Source of the DNA: Hyalella azteca
Lineage: Eukaryota > Arthropoda > Malacostraca > Amphipoda > Hyalellidae
Reading direction: 5' to 3'
DNA length: 64,000 bases
NCBI RefSeq assembly: GCF_000764305.2
Contig: NW_025938085.1
Span: 429,403-493,402, forward strand
Below the pieces are notes generated by a model. That model had not been told where the DNA came from, made no database searches, and was given only the letters and a program-made list of their open reading frames with translations. Shown in pieces: positions 1 through 13,200 of the stretch; the stretch's first letter is position 1; the number at the start of each line of letters is the position of its first letter. The position numbers and the translations under genes are program-made.

Positions 1-746
1 CTACAACGTCGTCATGAGAGTTTACCCTAGACTCATCGTCCCCAAATGGGAACCCTGAAGCCACTCAATTGCGGTCAGAAAGACCTGAAAACTCTATGAT
101 TGTTTCTTCTTATTGATCGCCAAGTTCACTTGAATAAACTTGAAATTAATACTTTGATAGTTTTAACATTCATAAATTGAGTCTCTTAGACCAAACATAC
201 ACCTCCGCTATGTTCCAGTACATTATTACTTAGCAATCACTATCGCAACATGCAAGTATTAAAGGCACATCTAAATCAAAATTCGACCATGATTCGCATA
301 AGTAAGGTTGTTCAAAAGCCTACGAGAAAAGTCTTTCTCCATCAACGCCACGTGTTGCTGCGAAGTAAATAGAAACGCATATTTTGGGATTCCTTAGTTT
401 CATTTTTGGAAATCACACGAGATACAATTAGCAATACGAATTATAGCAGCCACCCAACTGTACAAAGAGCCAATATATACATCGTACTTTTCTAAGATGA
501 AAATAGAAGGTATTCGTAGTTTCATTTAGCCCCTCTTACTTCATAAATGATTTACATCATCGGGCTGATTAAAAAAAATAACTTCAATGTCAATATAGAG
601 ATCACAAGTGAGAATACCATGAAGTACCTACTATCTATAAATAATGCACTCTGGCAAAAATATTAAAATAACTTGGTATCCGGCTTGCGTTGGTACGTAT
701 AAAAGTTATGCACAAAGGAGCCGTTGGCTGGAGATGATCGATCCAC
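1..746. other. TRRAP 3' flank, nothing else recognised
   Basis: AT-rich sequence downstream of the TRRAP stop, presumably including its 3' UTR. I found no clear AATAAA on the minus strand close to the stop, and no repeat or second gene. The poly(A) site cannot be placed from sequence alone. Confidence 0.5.
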
Positions 747-3700
747 TTAGAGCCATGGATGCCAGGCTGGGTCCATACGGCACAGGTTGTCCACGCACAG
801 AACAGCGCGCACCATCTGCGTGGCCTGAAAGAAATACACGCATTAGGGGACAGAAGATATTGTACGTTGTCAATTCCTGTCAGTTAAACACGAAATAAGT
901 TTAAAGTACAAAGCTTTTTTTTCTATGTATAATGTAAGAAATAGACGTGTCAATCAGTAAAACAAAAATAAGTTATAAAAACATTTCTGGAAATGAAGAC
1001 TTGTGTTAATTCCTGAATGTCAATTATTAAAAGAAAATGGTGATGTGAAAGTAAGTTACCTTGCTCTCGGATTGGTCAAGCATGGCGAGCGCCTGCACGC
1101 GGGCCAGGATGCTGGTCACGGCTTTGTTTACGCGCGAAACGAGCGCTTCCGAGTCGATGGGCCCTCCGCGCGCTGCGCCGCCCGCAACAACGCTGCCGCT
1201 CGGGTTATTCATCGCCTCCACGCTCGCCTCTTGTCGCTGTAATGAAAAGGTAATTGGTTGAAAATTTCCCTAAAAAAAAAAATTCCCGAACTTCAGTGGC
1301 TTAATCTTCTGGAATCATTCAGGATATAAGCTTCGAAGCTAATTTTGTACAACATAATTCCGTCAAAAATAAAATGATACGGAGGCCCTCCCGACATCAA
1401 TGCTGGCAGGGAGAACAAAATCAGTACAAAATGAGAGCATCAAACCTTGTGCCACGTGATGATCTCATCCCTGAGGATGGCCCTAAGCAGCGCCTGCAGT
1501 TTGAAGGAGGGCGTGGAGAGGCAGCGCGCCGCCACCACCATGGACGCCGACAGCGGCCCCGTGACGCCCACACTCGTGCATAGCGTCGCCAGGTTGGGGG
1601 TCAGGCGGAAGGGCACAGCTCTGCTGCCGTCCAGCTCGCCTTTTGCATACAAACGCAGTTAACATACAACACCTTCATCTTATGATATTAAATTAACATC
1701 CTTATTCTGTTAATAATGTGATGAAAATGGATTGAGTTATTAATCTTAATATAATGTTATATCATAGAGCACTGAAAGTAATTCATCTTCTATTTCAAAA
1801 GAATCGAAACACGTAGTAAAACTAGTATTTCATAAAAACGATTTCTTGGAAACTTTTGTAGCATGAGGTTAACATGGCACTCGTGAGGAATGATTTTTCA
1901 TTAGAAAAGATGGGAACTTAAAACATAAATGATCGCATTGGAGAAAACATTGAATTCTCTTTGGGTGGCATATTATCTGATTCCTCTACCATGCAATGGG
2001 ATCATGATTGTGAATAAAATAATTACACCGGGCACTTAGAGCAACGACATGATGGCTGTCAGTATCTGTAACCAAAGAAAAATACCAGAACAATTAAAGT
2101 GTTAGAGTGACAGAAATGATTACCTTTGGAATCATCCACGTTGAACTTGAAGTAAGCAACATTGATAAGGCCTGAGTCCCTGTGGAGGTAAAGCATGTCC
2201 GGGTAGAGGCGTGTCAAGTGCAGCACGTATTCCATGAGACCCAGCACCCCAAGCTGCACCGTCACCATCTTCCGGAAGGTCCAGTAGTCGGTGGCGTTAG
2301 GGAACGCCGCGATGGCCCACTCAGTGAGCATCGTACGCGGCACCATCCCGCTCTGTACCTCCTTTACGATGTCGCGTAGTACCTGCGATGCGGCAGTAAG
2401 CGTGAAGCTAAGTATACCCCGCGCAATAAAGACTTACAGAGTTTATATCAAGTTAAGTGTCTCATCGCGGTAGAGCGTGCGTCCAGGTAGCGTGACTGTG
2501 GCATATCTCGTGCAATGCGCTAGCTTTCAAGTTCATTTAGGTTTATTCTAGGGCAGCAGTTATGACAATGTTTCAGTTAGTGCGCTTAATGCACTTTAGA
2601 AAAATCATAATTTAATAATTAATCGGAACTAAACATGGAACATACTGTCATTTATAGAAGACGAAAGACGAATATACACAAACACTCTAGAGGAATTAAT
2701 GCATAAACATTCACTCGCACCTAATTAATCTTTACAGCTTGTAAGATAAGAATCACAAAATTACACATGCAATTCATTTACTAAACTTAAAATTTGAACA
2801 TTAGAAAATTGACCCAGACGTAATCGTTCTGTTTTTCTTCGTCAACATTTATTAATTTTGCCGCACAAATAAGAATAGCGTTAGAATTAAAACTCCTCAA
2901 AATTCATCTAGAGTAAATTTCTGAAAAAAAATCCTTCAATCGTGTTTTCGGGATTTAGAAATTATGCAATCATAGCACTTTACCAGTTACTCTAAAGTAT
3001 GAAACTCGAGTCTCACTTACATTCAATGCACAAATTCCACATTAAAAAAATAATATTCTCGGCAATTGCCAATGATGCTCTGGTTTAACAAAAAAATTAT
3101 AAACTCGCGCGTTTGCCGAATAGTCTTGACCAGGGGAGGTTCTATACATGGAAATTTTTTTGATGCTTTATGGGTAGTTTATTCTATTGGCAAAGAATAT
3201 TGAGAAATGACATTGTAAAAAAAAAAGTTCTTCACTAAAAAAGTGTGGTATACCTGGTGTGAAGCTTGCACGCCTTTGGCTTGCACGCCCTCGAGTCGCT
3301 GGTAATAGCGCGTGATGGGAGTGTCAGGCTCGAGGTGTTTGGCTTGACATCGCTCCCTGTAGATGTCCATGAGACTCAGGGAGCTGGGGTTGTCTTCCAC
3401 CAGGCGATTCTGGGGCGAGAAAGCCACCACCCGGCTCACGTACAGGTGAATGAAGCGGCGACTTGGCTCCTGCAATCAGAGGGAGAATGACGAAATGCAA
3501 ACTTTAGAATTTATGATTCAAACTAAATTTATGCGAGAGTAATTAATTTTGGAAAATATTTCATGCTTGTTGAAACAAGATGATTATATGTAGCGCAAAG
3601 AAGTAGAAGACTATGCACAAAGATGAAACTAAGAAACAGGCGCTACAATACATGAAAATATTGAGTAAATTTGTAGAAGAATTTATCTCTTACAAAATAT

Positions 3701-6700
3701 AAAATAATTATTGAGCTTTGAATTTTTAATGATTTTGTCAATATAATGCAAGGAGAATGAATTTTGTTGCAGCGATTTGTAACTTCTAACGAATTTCTCT
3801 AAATTTTATGAAAACTTATTCTAGAGTTAAAATTTGAAGTGTTGTAAGGTAACCTTTTGTTTAGTGTAGAAGACATTGAGCATCCTGAGGAGCTGCTGGA
3901 TGCGTTCCTCTCGGCGGGACTCGCTGAGGCTGGAGTCGCTGACGACGAGGTAGGGATAGACGCGCCCATTGTGGCCTCTGATGTGCAGGCGACGGGGCGC
4001 TGACTGGTGCTTGTGCACGATGTCAACCCTCGGCAGGAAGCGCGCGATGCGGATGTAGTAGCGCGAGTTCTGAGCAGAAACAACAGCAACGCAAGGTCAA
4101 AGAACTGGTTTAGAGGTCACGCAGATGTACACGTGACTCTAAGATCTTACTGCGAAAATTGAAGCAACCAGAGTTTCCGGGACGACTCTTAAACTGAACG
4201 GTAAACTTCTGGACTTCCCCGAAATGTCACGAATTAATTAATGTCAAGAATATTCATACACAGCAATTAAGCTACAAGAAAAATGCAAGGTTATATTTCA
4301 TGTCTAATGATCTCATTCATTTCCCTCGCTGAAGAACAAGAATGATGTTAATTCTTTTTTGATGGGATTAATAGTTTTCAAGCAGCTTCAGAAATATTTA
4401 TGAACCTATTAATTAATAAAGTATAAACAAGAATGACAAAACATTTGCTGGATCCCAAATTTTCGAAATAAAACACATTTATATACTTTTTATACACAAT
4501 ACCATAGGCGATAATAGCAATGAAGGTTTGTAAATCACTTCAAAAATTTCCCCATAAACTTTATTTAAAATAGGTGAAAACTAAATATGCTTGAAAACGC
4601 TAATGTATTGAGTTACTTTTGTTATTAAATACATGAGCAGCCAGGGGCCGAGTCCAAAAACTTGCTATACAATGTTACAGATAAATCAGTTCCATCAAAG
4701 TCAGCCATACATTATCCCAGGTCTTGAATTGAAAATTCCATAATTTCTATCAGCATCTCATTACCAGAAGCACGTAGAAGGAATTATAGAGCCTAACCGA
4801 ACGAACCTTGGGCAAAAGGCACTCGCCAGGCAGCTCCACCTCTGCAGTCTGCACGCTGAAGTTGCTCAAGAACCTACACTTGTCTTCGATCAAGAACCAT
4901 CTGTAAGGGACATAACTTTCTTAGAACTGAAGGAGTGAATGCTGTTGCTCCTTCAGATATTTCTTCGCAAAAAGTATAGTTACAACTTCGTGACTACGGT
5001 AAAATACGGTGGGAATAGTTACAAGGATTTTTCAAGATGATAAATTATGCAAAGTTTTATAAGATAAAAATATAAACGTAATCAGAAAGTACACACTTCT
5101 TAAAAATCAGGCACATATTTATAACTAATTACTAACGTAAAAATTGGATAATCTCATAAAATTAATAAAGTTAAAACAAAGCAAAACAAGGGCAAATATG
5201 AACCATTGTATCTAAAGCAATGTAGATACAGGAGCCTTACTTAGGTAGAAGCTTCACACGAGCCTCGAGGATCTTAATCCACTTTTTGAGCTTGTGGATG
5301 AGAGGATGAAGCTTCACAGAGCCAGGCTGGGCGAAGTCGAAATCAGCAGTAAACTGCCCTTTGAGTTTATGGAAGACAGGGTCTTGTACGGTTGCCTGGG
5401 CTCGCCTAGCCAGAGACTCTGAGCCTGTGCTGGTGTGGTGGGTAGCGGCGCTGCTGTTGTTGCTCGCACCGCTGGCCACACCCACGCCTGAGCTGTTCAG
5501 ATTCTCTGCACCATAGACGATACCATGAATTTTATATTCGTCAAGCTTGCTTACATTTACATGAAAACATTCTGTTACAGGCTTAAATGACAAGAATTGT
5601 GTCATTGTTGCGAATGAGTTAATATAAATATTAAAATATAATATTAGTTAATAAATATATTAAAATATTATACTAAATAATATTAGTTAATAATGTTGAT
5701 CGCATTAAAGAATTCCTGACACAACTTCCAGCACATCAGTTTCTACTCTTCAGTTCACTCTCATCATTATCAATCAATTCATTATTCACAATGGGATAAT
5801 GGTAGGTTTTATCGGAAGGAAACGCACAAAAAACACATTTTGCATTTAATTTTTATTTTGAGCATCTAACCTTGAGAAAGATTGTCTGAGAGGATTACTA
5901 ACCGGCCACATACATGCATAAAGAATCACATCAGTGTGTTTCACTTGCTTGGCCAAAATCACAGGGCCCTATTGTTACACCAAGGACATGCAAGCATAAG
6001 ACTTTACATTAAAGACGAATAAAAACTGACCAATGCCCAAGCCGAAGGTGGCCACGAGTTTCTTGACGAAAGATTGTGTGTGAGGAGTGATGACAGCTTC
6101 TGACACGGCTGCCGAGTTCTCAAAAGCCACTGAGTAGCACTTGGCAAGAGCCTGACGCAACTGGCGCAGCACTTCTTCATACCAGTTTTCTCGGAACCAA
6201 GTCATCTGCAACACATACAAAATTACGGTTGGAACGATAGGTCTGAAATCAAGAGCCAATAGGCTGAACAACTGAAAGATGCGCAAAAAAGATTTTTAGT
6301 GTAGAGGATGATAATTAGAATGCGAAGGGCTAAGGTTGAACACATCCTATTAGCATGGAAAGATGCCGGTCGGAGAGGAAGATAGGCCCCCAATTTGCGT
6401 TGTTCTCGAAACACGAGGATTGAACAATTTAGATTTCACGAGTTTCAATTGACAATTCCCCTGCTAGAATAACAATCCAATCAGAGCACGTTTAAACATA
6501 CATAGATATGTATACAGTATAATCACCTACCAAGCAAATGACGACTGCCATGCTCCATCTTACCTGATCAACGATGCCCTCAAGAGACACCAGTACCGTA
6601 GGGTGATAGTCTCGCTGTATCTGCAGGATGCGAGAACAATGACGCATGGGCTCAGTAGCACGAATGGTTTCGCCAGACTGCTGCAGTTGATTGCCCTGCT

Positions 6701-7261
6701 GCTGCCCTGGCGGCTGTTGTGGTGGGGCCACACCGAGCGGATCTAATTTCAGACAGGAACAAAAAGTCAGAAACAGACGTGGAAGCCATTTTAGGCATAA
6801 ATTTCTGTCTATAGTGAGTTTGAATATTGCTTTTAGTTCACCAGAGTTTCGCTTTAAAATGTTAATTTAAACTAACAATTCATTCACGATTTTAGACAAT
6901 AAACAAATGATATGATCATACAGTGAAGCTTAAACAGATTTTTCAGTCATGCTATTGCAATGAGTAAGTAAAAGAAGCAATTGAGTGAATCATTATTGTT
7001 TGTGCTTACACTCTCTATCATCAATTTATTGGAGAAAATTTAGAATTAATACAGATATGATTGAAAAAGAGACCAGCTCTCGCAATAAGTAATTCAGACA
7101 TAAAAGGGTTCTATAAGGACCAAGTATCAGATATGGTTTCTATTACCTCTCTTGTAACGGCCCCGCTGCTCAATGCGCAGAGTGAGGTAGAGTGTGCGTA
7201 CGGGCAGGTATACGGCCTGGGGGTACAGCTTGCCCACGTTGTTCAGTAGGTTCAAGATAAC
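747..7261 (-). CDS. TRRAP: TRRAP exons 20-30: end of FAT, pseudo-PI3K kinase domain, FATC
   Basis: Exons 20-23 cover [51 protein letters not shown] and [17 protein letters not shown]. Exon 21 contains a Gln/Pro-rich insert. The kinase-like domain runs through exons 24-29: [44 protein letters not shown] and [16 protein letters not shown]. It is catalytically dead, as in the family: the loop region reads [12 protein letters not shown] instead of GDRHxxN, and YFKF replaces DFG. Exon 30 (747-824) ends the FATC tail with [14 protein letters not shown], and TAA lies at 749-747. The introns among these exons (for example 2383-3253, 4070-4806 and 5506-6030) are AT-rich; I see no repeats or genes in them. 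Confidence 0.96.
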
Positions 7262-10200
7262 CTGTCGTCAGAGAGAGCAGTGATTACTCTTGCGCCGGCT
7301 GTGGCTGCAGGCGGACGTGTGCTGATGCGGCCCGTTTACAACTTACGCTCGTGTACAAATTTGATAACCTCGTTTTTGATAACTACGTCGCAAATGTTCA
7401 TAAGCAAGTTCTTTTGACTAAGAGGACTACGCTTTGAGGATCTACCGACGTTGAATGAACGACGTTGAACAAACTGTGCCAAATATTACTGCAGGTATGC
7501 GTGCGTCACACGCCGGAAAAGGCGACCCCCAAACGCCACATAATTCCGAGGGACAGACGGATCCCTGTCTCTTATACACATCTAGATGTGTATAAGAGAC
7601 AGTTATATCCCTGGCAGAAATGCGCCAAGTCTGGATCCGGACTATTAGAACTCGTTCCGTTTATACCCCGTAGCATATACCCTTCTCCTCCCCATATTGG
7701 CCACCCTTACTCCCCTTATCCTGGCAGTGCAAGGACCTGTACTCCCCTTGTCCTGGCAGTGCAAGGACCTGTACTCCCCTTATCCTGGCAGTGCAAGGAC
7801 CTGTACTCCCCTTGTCCTGGCAGTGCAAGGACCTGTACTCCCCTTATCCTGGCAGTGCAAGGACCTGTACTCCCCTTATCCTGGCAGTGCAAGGACCTGT
7901 ACTACTGCATCAAGGAGGCCATGGAGCGGGCCGCCCGTCGGGGAGTGGGGGCGCTGCCGGGGCTGGAGCTCGGGGGAGAGTTCCCCGTACAGGACATGCG
8001 CACTGGGGAGGGGCTGTCTCTTATACACATCTAGATGTGTATAAGAGACAGCAACAGCATCGTGCATCAGGTGGCCCAAATGAGGGCGGATGAACGATAA
8101 TCAGAGGCGGCGATCCATCGTGGCCTGGGACTGCTGTGTCCCAAACAAATACTAAGGATAAGGAATGCCATGGCTGGAGCGGGCGTGTCGCCACACCGGG
8201 TTTTTATTGCTACTCACGAGCTTGCTTGACGTAAACTACGTCGACGCAAGTGTGTTTTTGACTAGGAGGACTATATAGCGAGTATTCGTTTTCTCGCTAC
8301 ATTCAGCTTTGAGCTGACAGTAGACGTGCATCACTGTTATTAGACCCAAGCTGAATCTGGTTGCTACTGACGGCGCCGTTAGCTTACTCGGCGAAGCGAC
8401 TGCTCGGCCTGTGGTCATTCGTTGCAGCCCTTGATCCATCCGTCTATGAGAGAGTAGATTTACTCATCGTGACGTCCCCCACGCCTCGCATGTCTTGTCT
8501 TGGATGCCGTGCTGGCCGAAATAAGCGTCCTGCTGCCGCCTATCAAGCAGTGCTCGACAACGGTGAGTTCGTCATCACTGGCAATAGGCCGTTGCTACGG
8601 CGGCAATCATTTGCGCTGAACTCTACGTACCGTTACCTGTCGTCCGTTATGTCTTACGCGATAAGCCGCAGTCGTCCCGACTATGTCGACCTGACTATGT
8701 CGGCCTGACTCATGGTTGGCACTATCAGTCAACAATCTCGTGCAACTCTACAATAACAAGCTGACCCGTGCTCTCGATGACCTCATTCCTAAGGTCATCA
8801 GCTCAATGCATCAAAAACCGACTTTATTTGATTTGCGACTGCTCGGCGCCAGCATCAGCTTCTAGGAAACCCTGTTCGCGTAGGCAACGAGTTCGTCTTG
8901 CCTGCGTCTTCGGTTTGCAACCTCGGCATTCTGCTGGACTTGGAACTTTCTATGAACACAATCACACTGCCAAAGTCACCACCGCTTGTTTCGGCACTCA
9001 GCAACTAATACGTAGCGTCAGCCGCTGTGTCTCGAGGCCCTCGTTGTGGCACTCGTTCTGACCAGATTGGACTATGGTAAAGCAACACTGTATGGACTTC
9101 CGACCACGGCACTAAATAAACTGCAATCCGTAATGAACGCTGCTGCGCGACTCGTGTGCAATAAGCGAAAATTCGACCACGCGACGCCGATATTTCAGGA
9201 TCTTCACTGGCTGAGCATGCAGCAGCGCACGCAGTTCAAGGTCGCTGTTCTGACGTTCTGATTCCTTCCCGGTCAGGCGCCTCCTTTTCTCACGGAATGT
9301 CTGCAGCGCGTGTCGGATCAGTCTTCTAGAAGACGACCACGTTCGTCATCAGCAGTGAACCTCGTCGTTCCATCTACACGTCTAACTACCGTCGGCGACA
9401 GAGCGTTTCTGGTGGCCGCCGCCAGAACCCTAAAAACAACCATGGAACAGTCTGCATCGTTCCATAACATCGGCTCCTTCGTTGCAGGTGTTTCGTCGAC
9501 GCCTAAAGTCGGAACTATTTCGTAGAGCCTATGAATCAAGTGCTTAGTCATTTTTATCCATTCTCATCTTTAACTTCCATTCCATTCCATTTTTTATCGA
9601 TTCTCAGTCAATTTATTTCTCGCTTGCTATTAAACTTATGTGTAACGTCCCCACGAAGTACGTTTGAGCCTGACGCCACGATAAGTGTTTCGTAGAATAA
9701 TAATAATAAACTGGGCAACTCCGTCAATCTTAGAGAAAGTCCGATAAATGTATCATAATGTCCCGATTAAGCCATCATGTGGCCCTCCTCCTATGAAAGT
9801 ATACGCCGGTTTGTACGGACGGGCGAAGAGGACTCTCAGCATAGAGATTTTGGCCCGAGCCTCCATGACCACCAAGATGAGCAGGGTCCTGCCTAGTTCC
9901 TCACATCCGATCGGCTACAGGGAAATCCCTACACGCTTACGGCGAGGCGCTCAGCAATCGCCAACTGCTGTCATGCCGGAGACCCTTTACAATTAACTTT
10001 TCGCCTGCCCTGCCCTACCCTCCCCTCCACCCTCAGGCGGTGAGGGCGCCCCTTAATGTCATTGCTCTTCTCTCAACTCCTCCTCTTCTCTCAACTCCCA
10101 CCTGATCCACTACCTGAGCCATACCCTACGTGCGCATGGGACAACAGCCTGACACAAAATTACAATATAAAAAATTTTCTTGTTTACCTTCACTTTGCAT

Positions 10201-13200
10201 AGAATGCAGTGGAAGTTCAACTAAAACCATGAGCATTTTAAGTTTAAGGTAGTATTCTTGATTTCTCTAGGCCACTGGAAGAGCCATGTATTATTAAGGT
10301 AATCAACCCAAACCCACTTGCCTTCCTTCCTGACCCACTTTGTTCTGCTTCCTGACTCACCTTATCATCCTCTCATGAACTACCTTACCATCTATCCTGA
10401 TCATTTCTTACTGCTCCCTGGCCCCACTTTGTCCTGCCCTGCAACCCACCTTGCCCTCCCTCCTGACGAGGCAGGTCAGCAGCTGCGGTATCCAGGCGAG
10501 CCACTGCAGCGCAGGCACGGCGTTGCCGTACTTGTCGATCGCGTCGGTGAGTTGCGTGCCGCTCACGGGCTCGAAACTCAGCAGCCAGAACACCTTCGCT
10601 ATGTACTTGCGAGCCTTCAATTCATTGTCGCATCTGCGGGACACGTCACACGGTCAGTAACCCTATTAACCTCAAATATTGATTGCGTTGAATCTGCAAG
10701 TTTAGCTGTTAGAAAATATTAGTGAAATATCCCCAGCAGAATATCAGTTTAAAAATGCAATGATAATAACCCTATGATCATGAGAAAAAAATTATCAAAA
10801 CCCTAATTTACATAAAAATGCATGCAAGCTTCATAATTCTAGCCGCACATAGGCGTGCGCACCAGACAGCGTGTAGCAACAGCTTGGGCCCAGGTTCGAT
10901 TACCGCGTGGAAAATTATTAAAAGACAGCGCATCAGCGACTCACCGAGCAGCATGCAGGAAGCAGATGATTGCCTGAGCGGCGGCGTTCAGGTTGCTGGT
11001 GTCCCTCGAGAAGCCGACTTCTATGAAGTCGCCCCAAAGCGACCAACCTTTGAGTAACAAGTCGTGGAACTGTACGCTCGAACTGAAGGCTTTGTTGGCC
11101 TCATCCGCACGACCTGCAAACCAATTAACACATTTAACAATAGCTGCAGGTATTGCTCGCTCGAATGAGATACCTTCCTAGTTAATTACTCGCCAGAATG
11201 ACACACGATGTAATTGGACGATGAAACTTCTAAATCATCAGACTAAGGAGCTATAATATTTAAGGATTAGAGTTACTCTATTATATTACACCATCAAGTG
11301 AAGTGGTAATTAGGATGGTGAGCAAGAGAATTGCTTCGTAATTTCGTTTGCAAAATCAACGCCATTTTTCCACCCTAAATCAGAACGGCTGCATTAGTAG
11401 GAGAGGTTTCCTATAGCTTTTGTCGCAAGTCAATCCTGCTGTGACATGGCATTAGTTCAGCGTCCCTGCTTACTAATGCTTAGCCAACGCACTTCAATTG
11501 TTTCATGATGGCCATACAAGGGAATATGGCAAAATGACCACAGCGCATTTGGATGAAGATACTCATAGCTACTAAATTCATCACAGAGGAACTAGTTTTA
11601 GTACTAGTTTACCACAGATTTATCAACATAATAACACCACAAATATTTCTCATGCTCATGAAAAACTGGCACATTTGCATTGAACTATAAAATATAATTG
11701 TATAGATCACCCCATTTCTCATGCAACAATAGAGGCATTTTACATCCAAAAATAAAATACGGATGGAGCAAAGCAAGTAAGGAAACCATAGAGGCTCGTT
11801 GCAACCTGATTTAATCATGGGTAATTCTGACTTTAGTTTATATTTTAATAATAAACATTGCTTACGTAAAGTTTCGATGAAGGGCTGAGGGGTGTCAAGC
11901 AATTGTAAGCAGGATGAGAACATGACCTCAAAGTTGGGGTAGAAAACCGTGAGGGCCAGTTTGTTTATGGTTTGGAATGCTGAGGGTATGGAAAGGACTG
12001 ACTCTTGTGGAACTTGAAACTGTCGCGGCGTCCCTTGGTATAGGCTTATGTGTGCGTGACATCTGCCTATATCAAGACCCTAAAATTTGCGCCTAAGAGT
12101 TGTCCTATACTGCGGTGACCGTCACTCCAGTACGGTCTGGATCCGGCCGTCGGACGGCCGCAACGGCTCCGGCCGCTGGACGGCGGTTCGCAAAATAACG
12201 GCTGCGCGAAACGTCGAGTCATTCATACCACTACGACTCCGATATAACGTCAAAAATCTACGTGTAACGGCCATAATTTCGCCATATTTGTACGGTCATC
12301 AAGACAATACGATCACAGTCATCATCAGTAGCAGTACGGTCACGATCACCAACAGCAGAAGTGCGGCAATGAGCTTGGTGTAACACCAAGGCCTATGAAG
12401 ACTACACCAATAGTCGGAAGTACGGTTGTTATTTAAATTCTACGGTTGTGACCGGTCGTGAGACATCAATCTAAGCGCGGAGATTATGGCTAAGAAGACA
12501 ACGTGACTGTGAAAGGCAACAGCGAGGAGGCGAGGCTACAGCTGCGGTACGGCCGCACACTCGTGCAAGAAGTACGGTCGTTTACGACAGTCGTATACTC
12601 AACGGAACTGCAACGAGTCAACGCTTCTGGTAAAAGTAGATTTCACTGATGATTGTGTTCGGATCACCCTTTTTCTGTGCTAGAGATTTTTGTTAGCGTA
12701 GGATGTGACTTAAATTTTCCAATTTAATATTAAATGCGCCAGCGTTTCATTGCAATCTTCTCTCTGTAGGATTTTTGCCGTAATTTTTTTAGATGAGAAC
12801 TTATAAATGCGAATACTCCAAGTAAAGCCCAAGACGCTAGGGCCGTAGCCTGCCTAAATTAAAGCAATTGCAATTAATGACTAATTAAAGCAATTCCAAT
12901 GACCAATTAAACTTACCGAGGTGCGACAGGAAGAGGCCCTTCAGCGCGTAGAACTCTGACGTCATTTCCTTGGTGAAGAATTTCAAGTTTGTGGACTCGA
13001 TGACCTCCAGACCCTGCAACTCCAACACGAGCAAACAGTTCATCAGCAACCACCAGTGACGTAACAATAACTTCAAAATCACCAAACAAAATAAAGTATA
13101 GCACTGAATTAGGAACGATTTTTTTTGCGTTCAATCCTACTCTTCATGCAAGTCGGACGTTATCAAGTAATTTTGTGATGAGTATCTATTGTTATATATC

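Larger units (their letters stand above)
7262..10449. other. TRRAP intron 19, composite and partly chimeric
   Basis: This 3.2-kb interval between exons 20 and 19 holds, from left to right: ordinary AT-rich intron to about 7564, an adapter junction, a 411-bp foreign insert, a second adapter junction, a LINE 3'-end piece, an L2-like LINE remnant to about 9712, unrecognised sequence, and a CT-rich 22-bp array touching exon 19. True intron length is uncertain because the adapter junctions join non-adjacent DNA. Confidence 0.7.

Noticed and set aside
7565..8051. A real Tn5 insertion or bacterial contamination
   Set aside because: Only bare 19-bp mosaic ends joined back to back are present, with no transposase or 9-bp duplication. 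This is the library-preparation junction.
7465..8093. Plus-strand open frames of 100-189 residues
   Set aside because: They cross synthetic adapter sequence and a 32-bp array; only the 42-codon exon piece at 7888-8013 is credible.
10880..10910. tRNA-derived SINE or tRNA gene from a B-box-like ggttcgatta
   Set aside because: No matching A box or cloverleaf around it, and it overlaps the edge of TRRAP exon 18 and its intron; a single short motif is not enough.
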